Shown: piece after piece, positions 35,011 to 43,651 of the stretch
Numbering within the stretch: position 1 is the stretch's first letter
Layout: every line of letters starts with the position of its first letter
NCBI RefSeq assembly: GCF_026340975.1
Contig: NZ_JAPEOS010000003.1
Coordinates: 1,116,001 to 1,180,000 of the forward strand
DNA: 64,000 nucleotides
Origin: Streptomyces sp. NBC_01214
Lineage (GTDB): Bacteria; Actinomycetota; Actinomycetes; Streptomycetales; Streptomycetaceae
Direction of reading: 5' to 3'
The notes under the pieces: model-generated
Told to the model about the DNA's origin: nothing
Databases searched by the model: none
Seen by the model: only the letters and a program-made list of their open reading frames with translations
Program-made: the position numbers and the translations under genes

Positions 35011-35156
35011 TCCGCGGCCGGTATCCTGACTCCCGGATCTCCGCGCGCCGCCCGCCTTCCCGACAGACCTCGTCAGTGGCGTGTGGATGGCAGCACGCTC
35101 CCCGGTCACAGTGGCGGGACCGTGCCGGTTTCTCACCGGCTTCCCTGCACCGCGGA
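35011..35156 (-). promoter_or_regulatory. Cobalamin (B12) riboswitch
   Basis: On the minus strand the conserved parts appear in order: a GGGAAGCCGGT hairpin arm closed by ACCGGC (35124-35140), the core GGTCCCGCCACTGTGACCGGGGAGCG in pieces (35096-35120), then GGGAAGGCGG, and the B12 box AGTCAGGATACCGGCC (35016-35031). The outer P1 helix pairs TCCGCGG with CCGCGGA (35150-35156 with 35011-35017). The class is one of the common actinobacterial cobalamin riboswitches. The next gene on this strand is mmsA after 217 bases. A 16-bp palindrome GCACCCGATCGGGTGC (34849-34864) lies between and could be part of the switch output. Confidence 0.93.
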
Positions 35157-35275
35157 CCTTGTGCCACGAACATATAGTTGGACGTCCTAGTAAGTCCAGA
35201 GCCACCGCCGCGCGCCTTCCGTCCGCGCGCCTTCCGTCCGGGCGCACCCTCCGGGGCCCGCGGGCTGACGCCCGC

Positions 35276-36691
35276 TCAGTCCCGTGCGGTGACCGGGTTC
35301 TTGGTCACCGGGTACGGGATGAAGGTGCTGCTGTTCTCGTCGACGGCCAGCGCCCGCCCGAGCGGTGGTACGGCCCGCTGCGGGCAGTCGAGGCGTTCGC
35401 AGAGGCGGCAGCCCATGCCGATGGGCGTGGCGGCCGCCGTGTTGTCGAGGTCGAGCCCGTCGGCGTACACGAGCCGTGAGGCGTGCCGGATCTCGCAGCC
35501 GAGCCCGATCGCGAAGGTCTTGCCGGGCTCGCCCCAGCCGCCGCGGTGGCGGGTGACGGCCCGGGCGGTCCACAGGTACCGCTGCCCGTCGGGCATGGCG
35601 GCGACCTGCACGTGGATGCGGCCGGGCACGGCGAAGGCCTCGTACACGTTCCACAGCGGGCAGGTGCCGCCCGCACGGGAGAAGTGGAATCCGGTCGCCG
35701 ACTGCCGCTTCGACATGTTCCCGGCCCGGTCCACCCGGACGAAGGAGAAGGGCACCCCACGCAGCCTGGGCCGTTGCAGGGTGCTGAGGCGGTGGCAGAC
35801 CGTTTCGTAGCCGATCCCGAAGTGATCGGTGAGTCGCTCGATGTCGTAGCGGAACTCCTCGGCGGCCGAATGGAAGGCGCGGTACGGGAGGATGAGCGCG
35901 CCCGCGAAGTGGTTGGCGATGCCGATCCGCGCGAGGGCGTGGACCGGGGTGCCGGGCGGGAAGTCCTCGGCGGCCAGCCGGTCCAGCTCGTCCCCGTACT
36001 CGATCAGCGCCAGCTGGGTGGCCATCCGGAACGCCTGCTGTCCCGGCCGGAGCCGGTTCGACAGGTGCAGTACCCGGGCGGCCGGGTCGTAGTGGTGCAG
36101 CCGGTCGGAGTCCGTGGCCGTCCGGATCCCGTGCCGGTCGGAGAGCCGGCGGGTCAGCGCGCGGATGACGTCCCCCGGGCGGATGCCGATCTCGGCGGCG
36201 AGGTCTTCGGCGGCGACATCGGTGTCGTGGAGGTAGTTCTGCCGCCGGTAGAAGAACTCGCGGATCTCCTCGTGGGGCGAGCGCGGGCCGTCGGCGGCCA
36301 CGTCCCGGCCGTCGGCGGCGTCGGCGAGGCGCTCGGCCAGGAGTTGGCTGCGCCGGCCCAGGTCCAGCAGCACCGAGGCGACCGCGGGCATCCGGGTGGC
36401 CAGTTCGGCCAGGTCGGAGGGGGAGACGCGGGCCTGCGCCACCTCGTTCGCGAGCGCCTCGCGCAGGTCGGCGACCAGCCGGCTGGTGTCGCGTTCGGAG
36501 AAGAAGCCCGGATCGACGCCGAAGGCCTCGGTGAGCCGCAGCAGGACCGGAACGGTGAGCGGCCGGGAGTCGTGCTCCATCTGGTTGAGGTAACTGGGGG
36601 AGATGGCGAGCACGCGGGCCAGGTCGGCCTGGGTCATCCGCCGCTCCTCGCGCAGCCGCCGCAGCCGCGCTCCCGCGTACGTCTTGCTCAC
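35276..36691 (-). CDS. ScfR/RamB family short-chain fatty acyl-responsive regulator
   Basis: This 471-residue protein has an N-terminal XRE helix-turn-helix (MTQADLARVLAISPSYLNQMEHDSRPLT, residues about 19-48), a middle IrrE-like region, and a C-terminal domain with Cys residues (MGCRLCERLDCPQR) as in RamB of corynebacteria, which controls isocitrate lyase and acetate genes. The GTG at 36691 has GAGGGAG before it. It is divergent from the isocitrate lyase gene, its expected target. Two related repeats lie in the gap between them. Confidence 0.9.
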   Translation of the reverse strand: MSKTYAGARLRRLREERRMTQADLARVLAISPSYLNQMEHDSRPLTVPVLLRLTEAFGVDPGFFSERDTSRLVADLREALANEVAQARVSPSDLAELATRMPAVASVLLDLGRRSQLLAERLADAADGRDVAADGPRSPHEEIREFFYRRQNYLHDTDVAAEDLAAEIGIRPGDVIRALTRRLSDRHGIRTATDSDRLHHYDPAARVLHLSNRLRPGQQAFRMATQLALIEYGDELDRLAAEDFPPGTPVHALARIGIANHFAGALILPYRAFHSAAEEFRYDIERLTDHFGIGYETVCHRLSTLQRPRLRGVPFSFVRVDRAGNMSKRQSATGFHFSRAGGTCPLWNVYEAFAVPGRIHVQVAAMPDGQRYLWTARAVTRHRGGWGEPGKTFAIGLGCEIRHASRLVYADGLDLDNTAAATPIGMGCRLCERLDCPQRAVPPLGRALAVDENSSTFIPYPVTKNPVTARD

Positions 36692-36772
36692 CGCACTCCC
36701 TCGCCGTCTGCCGGGCCGGCCACGCGCCGGCCACGCGCCGTCAGGATACGGCGATCTTCGCGACCGGTGGGC

Positions 36773-36820
36773 TTCGCAAGCTTGGCAATTTCGGGGCCGA
36801 AGATTCGCATACCTTGGCAG
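36773..36820. promoter_or_regulatory. Two TTCGCA-CTTGGCA sites upstream of isocitrate lyase
   Basis: TTCGCAAGCTTGGCA (36773-36787) and TTCGCATACCTTGGCA (36805-36820) share both half-sites with a two- or three-base spacer and start 32 bases apart. They lie in the 399-base gap between the ScfR/RamB-type gene and aceA. They are candidate binding sites for that regulator. The rest of the gap (36821-37090) shows no gene. Confidence 0.55.
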
Positions 36821-37090
36821 ATGTACGTCCTTGATGGCACTCGGTGTCAGTGTCAAAGTCGGTGGTGCGGCCCGCCGGACACGGTGGCCGGGACGAACCA
36901 ACTGGCCCGCTTCACGCCCTGATTTCGGCCATCCAGGCAGTTCTCCCCGGCGGCTCGGCAGCATTGCTCAGCTTCGGCCCATGGCCGGGTTCGGCGGCCG
37001 CATCTCCTTACGAGGCACATAGTGCCAACGCATCGGGTCCACGGCCCGGCCCCTTGGCAAGACAAGCGACGGATGGAAACGGTGACGGTC

Positions 37091-38377
37091 ATGGCAGAGG
37101 CGAACACGACGGCGGCGGCCGAGCAGCTCAAGCAGCGGTGGGCCGACGACCCCCGCTGGGCGGGCATCGAGCGCACCTACACGGCCGAACACGTGGTGCG
37201 GCTCTCGGGCAGCGTCCGCGAGGAGCACACCCTCGCCCGGCGCGGCGCCGAGCGACTGTGGCGACAGCTCCACGAGCAGGACTACATCCACGCCCTCGGC
37301 GCGCTCACCGGCGGCCAGGCGGTCCAGCAGGTGCGGGCCGGACTCCAGGCGATCTACCTCTCCGGCTGGCAGGTGGCCGCCGACGCGAACCAGGCCGGGC
37401 ACACCTACCCGGACCAGAGCCTGTACCCGGTCAACTCGGTCCCGCAGGTGGTGCGCAGGATCAACAACGCGCTGCTGCGCGCCGACCAGATCGCCACCGC
37501 CGAGGGCGGCACCGACACGACGGACTGGCTCGCGCCGATCGTCGCGGACGCCGAGGCCGGCTTCGGCGGCCCCCTGAACGCCTTCGAGCTCACCAAGGCG
37601 ATGATCGCGGCGGGTGCGGCCGGCATCCACTACGAGGACCAGCTGGCCTCCGAGAAGAAGTGCGGCCACCTCGGCGGCAAGGTCCTCGTCCCGACCGCGC
37701 AGCACGTCCGCACCCTCAACGCGGCCCGCCTGGCGGCGGACATCGCCGACGTCCCGACCCTGATCATCGCCCGTACGGACGCCCTCGCCGCCACCCTCCT
37801 GACCAGCGACGTCGACGAGCGCGATGCGGAGTTCTGCACGGGCGAGCGCACCGCGGAGGGCTTCTACCACGTCCGGGGCGGAATGGCTCCGGTCATCGCC
37901 CGCGGTCTCGCCTACGCCCCGTACGCCGACCTGATCTGGGTGGAGACCGGCACCCCGGACCTGGAGCAGGCCCGCGAGTTCGCCGAGGCGATCCACGCCC
38001 AGTACCCCGACCAGATGCTGGCCTACAACTGCTCGCCGTCCTTCAACTGGAAGGCCGCGCTGGACGACGACCAGATCGCCAAGTTCCAGCGGGAGCTCGG
38101 CGCGATGGGCTACCGCTTCCAGTTCATCACCCTGGCCGGCTTCCACTCGCTCAACCACGGCATGTTCGACCTCGCCCGCGGCTACGCCGAGCACGGCATG
38201 ACCGCCTACGTCGACCTCCAGGAGCGCGAGTTCGCCGCCCAGGCCCAGGGGTTCACCGCCGTCAAGCACCAGCGCGAGGTCGGCACCGGCTACTTCGACC
38301 TCGTCTCCACCGCCGTCAACCCGGCCTCCTCCACCACCGCGCTCTCCGGCTCCACCGAGGAAGAGCAGTTCCACTAA
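37091..38377 (+). CDS. aceA: Isocitrate lyase
   Basis: This 428-residue enzyme splits isocitrate to glyoxylate and succinate in the glyoxylate shunt. It has the catalytic Cys in KKCGHLGGKVLVPT, the Asp/Glu metal ligands in IVADAEAGFGG and HYEDQLASE, and YNCSPSFNW. The ATG at 37091 gives the usual start MAEANT; in-frame ATG codons lie 18 bases and more upstream. Malate synthase follows after 87 bases, so both shunt enzymes are probably co-transcribed and controlled by the divergent ScfR/RamB-type regulator. Confidence 0.96.
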   Translation: MAEANTTAAAEQLKQRWADDPRWAGIERTYTAEHVVRLSGSVREEHTLARRGAERLWRQLHEQDYIHALGALTGGQAVQQVRAGLQAIYLSGWQVAADANQAGHTYPDQSLYPVNSVPQVVRRINNALLRADQIATAEGGTDTTDWLAPIVADAEAGFGGPLNAFELTKAMIAAGAAGIHYEDQLASEKKCGHLGGKVLVPTAQHVRTLNAARLAADIADVPTLIIARTDALAATLLTSDVDERDAEFCTGERTAEGFYHVRGGMAPVIARGLAYAPYADLIWVETGTPDLEQAREFAEAIHAQYPDQMLAYNCSPSFNWKAALDDDQIAKFQRELGAMGYRFQFITLAGFHSLNHGMFDLARGYAEHGMTAYVDLQEREFAAQAQGFTAVKHQREVGTGYFDLVSTAVNPASSTTALSGSTEEEQFH

Positions 38378-38464
38378 GGGGGGTGTCGTGCCGACTCCTT
38401 CCGACGGGTGCCCGAGGGACTTCCCCCTCGGGCACCGCCCACCGCTCCCGCTGAGGAGAACCGC

Positions 38465-40057
38465 ATGCCCCTCTCGCCCTTGACCCGCAGCGTCCAGGTC
38501 CTCGGTGCGCCCGGCGAGCGCCACGAGGAGATCCTGACCCCCGAGGCACTGGAATTCATCGGCCGGCTCGACACCGCGTTCGCGGACCGCCGCCTGGAGG
38601 TCCTCAAGGAACGCGACCGCCGCGCGGGCCACCTGGCCGGCGGCACCCCGCTCGACTTCCCGCTCGCGACGCGGGCCCTGCGCGAGGACCCGCACTGGCG
38701 CGTCGCCCCGCCCGCGCCCGGCCTCACCGACCGCCGCGTCGAGATCACCGGCCCGCCGGAGCGGCGGATGGCCGTCAACGCCCTGAACTCCGGCGCCAAG
38801 GTGTGGATGGCCGACTTCGAGGACGCCACCGCCCCGACCTGGGCCAACGTCATCGGCGGCCAGCTGACCCTGCTCGACGCCATCGAACGGTGCATCGACT
38901 TCACCACCCCGGAGGGCAAGGAGTACCGCCTCGGCGAGCAGCTCGCGACCATCATGGTCCGGCCGCGCGGCTGGCACCTCCTCGAAGAGCACCTGGAGAT
39001 CGACGGCCGGCCCCTGTCCGCGTCCCTCGTCGACTTCGGCCTGTACTTCTTCCACTGCGCCCAGCGGCAGATCGACGCGGGCCACGGCCCGTACTTCTAC
39101 CTGCCCAAGCTGGAGAACCGGTACGAGGCGCGCCTGTGGAACGACGTCTTCCTCCTCGCCCAGGAACTCCTCGGCATCCCCCGCGGCACCGTCCGCGCCA
39201 CCGTCCTCATCGAGACGATCACCGCCGCCTTCGAGATGGAGGAGATCCTCCACGAGCTGCGCGAGCACAGCGCGGGGCTGAACGCGGGCCGCTGGGACTA
39301 CCTCTTCAGCCTGATCAAGACCTTCGGCCACCGCACCGACTTCCAGCTGCCCGACCGGGCCAAGGTCACCATGACCGCCCCCTTCATGCGCGCCTACACC
39401 GAGTTGCTGGTCCGCACCTGCCACCGGCGCGGCGCCCAGGCCATCGGCGGGATGGCCGCCCACGTCCCCAGCCGGGACGCGGAGGCGAACGCCGCCGCCC
39501 TCGCCAAGGTCCGACTCGACAAGGAGCGGGAGGCCGAGGACGGCTTCGACGGCTCCTGGGTCGCCCACCCCGGACTGGTCCCCGTCTGCCGCGAGGTCTT
39601 CGACGGCGTCCTGGGGGAGCGGCCGAACCAGCTGGACCGGACCCGGGAGGACGTCGAGATCACGGCCGCCGACCTGCTGTCCGTGCGCCGGATCGCCGCG
39701 CCCCCCACCCGGGAGGGCATCCGCTCGAACGTCGCCGTGGCCCTGCACTACTTCGACGCCTGGCTGCGCGGCAGCGGCGCCGTGGCCCTGTACGGCCTGA
39801 TGGAGGACGCCGCGACCGCCGAGATCGCCCGCGTCCAGATCTGGCAGTGGCTGCGCCACGACCTGGCCGACCGGGCGGCGGTCCTCGACCTCCTCGACGC
39901 CGAATGCGCGGCACTGGAGGAGGAGGACCCGCGGGCCCGGGTCGCCGAGGCCCGGGAGGTCTTCGTGAACACCGCGCTCACCCCCCGCCTGGCCGCCTTC
40001 TTCACCCCCGAGGCCTACACCCGCCACCTCGTCCGCCGGACGGAGAACCGCTCATGA
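38465..40057 (+). CDS. aceB: Malate synthase A
   Basis: This 530-residue enzyme condenses glyoxylate with acetyl-CoA. It has VWMADFEDATAPTW, the metal-binding Glu/Asp in RATVLIETITAAFEMEEIL and GRWDYLFSLIKTF, and DGSWVAHPGLVP near the end, as in the malate synthase A subfamily. The ATG at 38465 has GAGGAGAA upstream. The stop overlaps the next start as ATGA. Confidence 0.96.
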   Translation: MPLSPLTRSVQVLGAPGERHEEILTPEALEFIGRLDTAFADRRLEVLKERDRRAGHLAGGTPLDFPLATRALREDPHWRVAPPAPGLTDRRVEITGPPERRMAVNALNSGAKVWMADFEDATAPTWANVIGGQLTLLDAIERCIDFTTPEGKEYRLGEQLATIMVRPRGWHLLEEHLEIDGRPLSASLVDFGLYFFHCAQRQIDAGHGPYFYLPKLENRYEARLWNDVFLLAQELLGIPRGTVRATVLIETITAAFEMEEILHELREHSAGLNAGRWDYLFSLIKTFGHRTDFQLPDRAKVTMTAPFMRAYTELLVRTCHRRGAQAIGGMAAHVPSRDAEANAAALAKVRLDKEREAEDGFDGSWVAHPGLVPVCREVFDGVLGERPNQLDRTREDVEITAADLLSVRRIAAPPTREGIRSNVAVALHYFDAWLRGSGAVALYGLMEDAATAEIARVQIWQWLRHDLADRAAVLDLLDAECAALEEEDPRARVAEAREVFVNTALTPRLAAFFTPEAYTRHLVRRTENRS

Positions 40058-40977
40058 CCACGTCGATCACGTCGATCACGTCGATCACGTCGATCACGTC
40101 GAACGCGCCGATCGCGCCGATCCACCGGGTCGGTATCGTGGGCGGCGGCCAGATGGGCGCCGGCATCGCCGAGGTGTGCGCCCGCGCCGGCCTCGACACC
40201 GTCGTCGCCGAGTCGGACGCCACCGCCGCCCGGGTCGCCCGGGAACGCGTCGCCGTCTCCCTCGAACGGGCCGTGCAGCGCGGCAAGCTGGACCGGATCT
40301 CCGCCGAGGACGCCCTGGCCCGGCTCGTCTTCACCGGCGACCTGGAGGACCTCGCCGACCGGCAGCTCGTCATCGAGGCCGTCACCGAGAACCCCGAAGC
40401 CAAGATCGAGGTCTTCGCCGGCCTCGACAAGATCGTGGCGGACCCGGAAGCGATCCTCGCCACGAACACCTCGGCCATTGCGATCATGCGCCTGGGCATG
40501 GCCACCGGCCGCGCCGACCGGGTCGTGGGCCTGCACTTCTTCAACCCCGTTCCCGTCCTGCCGCTCGTGGAGGTCGTCTCCTCCCTCCACACCTCGCGCG
40601 ACACCCTCGACGCCGTGGAGGCCTTCGCCCGCGACGCCCTGGGCAAGACCACCGTCCGGTCCCAGGACCGGGCCGGTTTCGTGGTCAACGCGCTGCTGAT
40701 CCCCTACCTCCTCTCGGCCATCCGCATGGCCGAATCCGGGTTCGCCGCCCCCGAGGACGTGGACGCCGGAATGGAACTGGGCTGCGCCCACCCGATGGGC
40801 CCGCTCAAACTCGCCGACCTGATCGGCCTGGACACGGTCGCGGCCATCGCGGAATCCCTCTACGAGGAGTTCAAGGAACCCCTGTACGCGCCGCCCCCGC
40901 TGCTCCAGCGGATGGTGCAGGCGGGTCTGCTCGGCCGCAAGAGCGGCCGCGGGTTCCACACATACGGCCGGGGCTGA
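40054..40977 (+). CDS. 3-hydroxybutyryl-CoA dehydrogenase
   Basis: This 307-residue enzyme oxidises or forms 3-hydroxybutyryl-CoA with NAD(P). The Rossmann motif VGIVGGGQMGAGIA starts at residue 26, the catalytic His is in GLHFFNPVPVLPLVEVV, and MGPLKLADLIGLD belongs to the C-terminal domain. The first 23 residues are an in-frame TSI repeat (9-bp units) that the family does not need. It is translated with malate synthase (ATGA overlap), linking C4-CoA metabolism to the shunt. Confidence 0.92.
   Translation: MTTSITSITSITSITSNAPIAPIHRVGIVGGGQMGAGIAEVCARAGLDTVVAESDATAARVARERVAVSLERAVQRGKLDRISAEDALARLVFTGDLEDLADRQLVIEAVTENPEAKIEVFAGLDKIVADPEAILATNTSAIAIMRLGMATGRADRVVGLHFFNPVPVLPLVEVVSSLHTSRDTLDAVEAFARDALGKTTVRSQDRAGFVVNALLIPYLLSAIRMAESGFAAPEDVDAGMELGCAHPMGPLKLADLIGLDTVAAIAESLYEEFKEPLYAPPPLLQRMVQAGLLGRKSGRGFHTYGRG
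40060..40122. repeat. 9-bp tandem repeat inside the dehydrogenase N-terminus
   Basis: ACGTCGATC (Thr-Ser-Ile) is repeated four times at 40060-40095. It is followed by a variant ACGTCGAAC and two GCGCCGATC units. Copy-number change would keep the frame. Confidence 0.9.
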
Positions 40978-40981
40978 GGAG

Positions 40982-41017
40982 CCCCGGCGGGTCTCCCGGG
41001 CAGAGGGTGCGCCGGGG
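40982..41017. terminator. Hairpin after the 3-hydroxybutyryl-CoA dehydrogenase gene
   Basis: CCCCGGCG (40982-40989) and CGCCGGGG (41010-41017) form an eight-bp stem with a 20-base loop, directly after the dehydrogenase gene and facing the APH gene. Confidence 0.5.
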
Positions 41018-41075
41018 ACGTGCGGGACGGCGCGGGTGGGGCGAGTGGTGTCGCCGCACCCGCGCCGCTCCGCGT

Positions 41076-41106
41076 ACGGGGGTGCGGGGGTGCGGGGGGT
41101 GCGGGA
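41076..41106. repeat. G-rich tandem repeat
   Basis: Three to four units of GGGGGTGC follow each other just past the APH stop codon, with four runs of four or more G. A G-quadruplex in the + strand is possible. Confidence 0.5.
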
Positions 41107-41119
41107 TCGCAGGAGGCGA

Positions 41120-42052
41120 TCAGGCGGGCCGCGTCAGCAACTGCGCGAGATGGTCGGCGAATTCCGTGATCCGGTCGAGCAGCGGGCCGCCTCGGGCGAC
41201 CCGGAATCCGTGCCGACGCGCCCAGAACGCGGCTTGTACCGCGTGGAGTTGGGCCCAGCGCCGGACGCGCTCGCGCTCGAGTTCCGCGGCCTCGACGAAG
41301 ACGTCCACGGTGCGGTGGACCGCCTTGCCGAGGTCCTCGGCTCCGATGAGGGACAGTGCGCGCGTCTTGAGCAGCGTGCCGCCGTCGTAGGCGGGGTCCC
41401 CCACGTAGCCCTTGGGGTCGACCGCGAGCCACGGCTCCCGGTCCGCCCGCAGGACGTTCCGGGCGTGGAGGTCGCCGTGGATCAGGACGTCCGGCTGGGT
41501 GTGCCCCAGCTCGCGCACGGTCGCCACCGCCGCGTCCACCACGTACCGGGGCAGCGCGTGCGCCCAGTCGCCCTCGTCCTTGCGTAGTTGCTCCTCCCAG
41601 GAGTCGGCCTGCTCCCGCAGCCGGGGGAGGTGGGCCGGCGCCGGGACGGCCAGCCGGCGGCTGAGCCGCCCCGCCACCGTCACCACCTCGTCGCCGTCCT
41701 CGACCCCCTCGAGCGTCACCGACCGGACCCGCTCCAGCAGCATCGCGAAACGCTCGTCGTCGCGCTCGTGCAGCAGGACGGCCCCGCGCCCGCCCCACGC
41801 CTCGAACGCGTCCGGCTCGTGGACGTTGCCGGGATGCGGGAAGGAGACCTTCAGCACGGCCGCCACCGAGTCCCGCCGCAGCACCGGAACGATGATCCCG
41901 ACACCCCCGTGCATGACCTCGCCGTCCGGTACGCACTCCCAGCGTTCCAGTAACTCGTCGACGATTGCCGGCAGTTCGGCGAGCCATGCGGCTCCGGCCG
42001 CTCCCTCGCGCTCGACGGTGCAGCGCGTGAACATTTCCGGTGTCTCGATCAT
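41120..42052 (-). CDS. Aminoglycoside phosphotransferase family protein (APH(6)-like)
   Basis: This 310-residue kinase-fold protein has the Brenner motif HGDLHARNVLR (catalytic Asp) and the Mg-binding WLAVDPKGYVGDPAYD. The layout resembles APH(6) streptomycin / hydroxyurea phosphotransferases of Streptomyces. I cannot tell the substrate; many chromosomal members are not resistance genes. The ATG at 42052 is divergent from the S1-domain gene with 90 bases between. Confidence 0.88.
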   Translation of the reverse strand: MIETPEMFTRCTVEREGAAGAAWLAELPAIVDELLERWECVPDGEVMHGGVGIIVPVLRRDSVAAVLKVSFPHPGNVHEPDAFEAWGGRGAVLLHERDDERFAMLLERVRSVTLEGVEDGDEVVTVAGRLSRRLAVPAPAHLPRLREQADSWEEQLRKDEGDWAHALPRYVVDAAVATVRELGHTQPDVLIHGDLHARNVLRADREPWLAVDPKGYVGDPAYDGGTLLKTRALSLIGAEDLGKAVHRTVDVFVEAAELERERVRRWAQLHAVQAAFWARRHGFRVARGGPLLDRITEFADHLAQLLTRPA

Positions 42053-42142
42053 CTGGGTACCTTACGCTGGGCCGCATGATCCAACCTTCTGTCCGTCCGC
42101 GACCGGCCCTCAGGGCAACTTCGAGCCGCCGGGGGCGCTGAG

Positions 42143-43630
42143 ATGCCGCCCTTCACCTACCGGCTCACCCCCGCCGCGGCCGTCCCCTTCGCCCTCCGGG
42201 AACAGCTGGCCGAGACCTTCGTCGCCGCCGCACGCCGCTTCGCCGTTCAAGCCGGCATCGACCGGCTGACGATCGACAACCCGATGGCGCGGGGGTTCTT
42301 CTCCTTCCGATCCCGTCCGGCGCCGAGCGCCCCGGAGCTGGCGGGGCTGTTGCCCTCCGACCGGCCCGGCTCGTCCGGCCCCCTCCCACCGTCCGATTAC
42401 CACGACGGCGCGCACGTTCCGCTCGACACCGGCCTGGAACTGCTGCGGGCCGTGCTGCTGCGCGAGGGCCCCTGGTGCCGACTGCACGCCGAGGAAGGGT
42501 TCTTCCTCCACGTCGGGGAACGGCACGACCTCTACATCGGGGGTCCGGCGCCGTACGCGCAGGCCGCTGCGCACGCCCGCCGATCGGGGCTGACCGTCGA
42601 ACCGGTCGAACGCTCCCCGTACGACCCCGCCCTCGACGAGACCGACCCCCAGCCGCCCGCGGACGGAGCCTTCTGGACGGCGGTCCACAGCCTGGTCGCC
42701 GAGCACGGCGGGGTACTGGTCGAGGAACGGTACGTCGGCGGCGACCAGCGGTGGCACCGGCCGACCACGGCCGCCGAGATCACCCGGGTACGGGCGCTGC
42801 TGACCCCGCGGGCCCGGCTGGCGGTCTGGCCGGACCTGACCGACGACATCGAGGCGGTCCGCGCCGCCGTCCTCCGCTCGGAACGGCTCGAACTCCTGGT
42901 CCAACAGGATCCCGACGGGAACATGCGCTGGTCGCGCATCGCCGAGCCGTGGATGGCCCGCACCGACTACTCCCACCCGATGATCAGGACCGGAGCGCAC
43001 CGACGGGCCGGCCTGGTCCCGCTGCTACCGGCCGATCGCCGGCCCCTGCTCTCCGGAGTGCTGCCGGATGCCGACGGCGTCGTACGGGCGCGCTGGCGTA
43101 CCAACCGCACCCCCGCCGACGAGCGGCGGACCCTGCTCGGCTCGCTGAAGACCGGGGACGTGGTGACCGGCACCGTCGTGAGCGGTCTGGACGACGTCGG
43201 CGTGCACGTGGACCTGGACCTGGACCTGGACCACGAGTGGCAGTGCCCCATGGGCTTCCTGCGCGTCCCCGAAATGTCCTGGGAGTACTTCGAGGACGTG
43301 GCCGAGGTGGCCCCGATCGGCCGGCGGATCCGCGCCGAGGTCCTCCACGTCGACCTGGAGTGGGAGCGCGCGAACCTGTCCGTCAAAGCACTGCTCCCGG
43401 ACCCCCGGCGCGCCTTCGTCCGAGCCCACCAGATCGGCGACAACCTCACGGGTACCGTCACCAAGATCATTCCGTTCGGTGTGTCCGTGCGCATCGCACC
43501 GGGTGTCGACTGCGTGGTCCACGAGAGCGAGTTCTCCGGCAGGACCTTCGAGGTGGGGGACGAGGTACGCCTCACCCTGCTCGGCGTGAACCTGGAGCCG
43601 CGCTGGATCGGATTCACCCCGGAGGTCTGA
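42143..43630 (+). CDS. Protein with two C-terminal S1 RNA-binding domains
   Basis: This 495-residue protein has an N-terminal part of about 320 residues with no family I recognise (rich in Trp, Arg, Pro) and two S1-like OB folds: about residues 332-415 (GDVVTGTVVSGLDDVGVHVDL) and about 430-490 (GDNLTGTVTKIIPFGVSVRI). S1 domains bind RNA, so it may act in translation or RNA stability. The ATG at 42143 has a weak GAG-rich region upstream. It converges on a ZIP transporter gene 21 bases downstream. Confidence 0.75.
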   Translation: MPPFTYRLTPAAAVPFALREQLAETFVAAARRFAVQAGIDRLTIDNPMARGFFSFRSRPAPSAPELAGLLPSDRPGSSGPLPPSDYHDGAHVPLDTGLELLRAVLLREGPWCRLHAEEGFFLHVGERHDLYIGGPAPYAQAAAHARRSGLTVEPVERSPYDPALDETDPQPPADGAFWTAVHSLVAEHGGVLVEERYVGGDQRWHRPTTAAEITRVRALLTPRARLAVWPDLTDDIEAVRAAVLRSERLELLVQQDPDGNMRWSRIAEPWMARTDYSHPMIRTGAHRRAGLVPLLPADRRPLLSGVLPDADGVVRARWRTNRTPADERRTLLGSLKTGDVVTGTVVSGLDDVGVHVDLDLDLDHEWQCPMGFLRVPEMSWEYFEDVAEVAPIGRRIRAEVLHVDLEWERANLSVKALLPDPRRAFVRAHQIGDNLTGTVTKIIPFGVSVRIAPGVDCVVHESEFSGRTFEVGDEVRLTLLGVNLEPRWIGFTPEV

Positions 43631-43651
43631 GCGAGCGGCCGTCGGCGGCGT

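Noticed and set aside
34943..35247. Coding frames across the cobalamin riboswitch (76 and 113 codons)
   Set aside because: The conserved RNA elements and P1 pairing explain the sequence; the translations have no recognisable motif.
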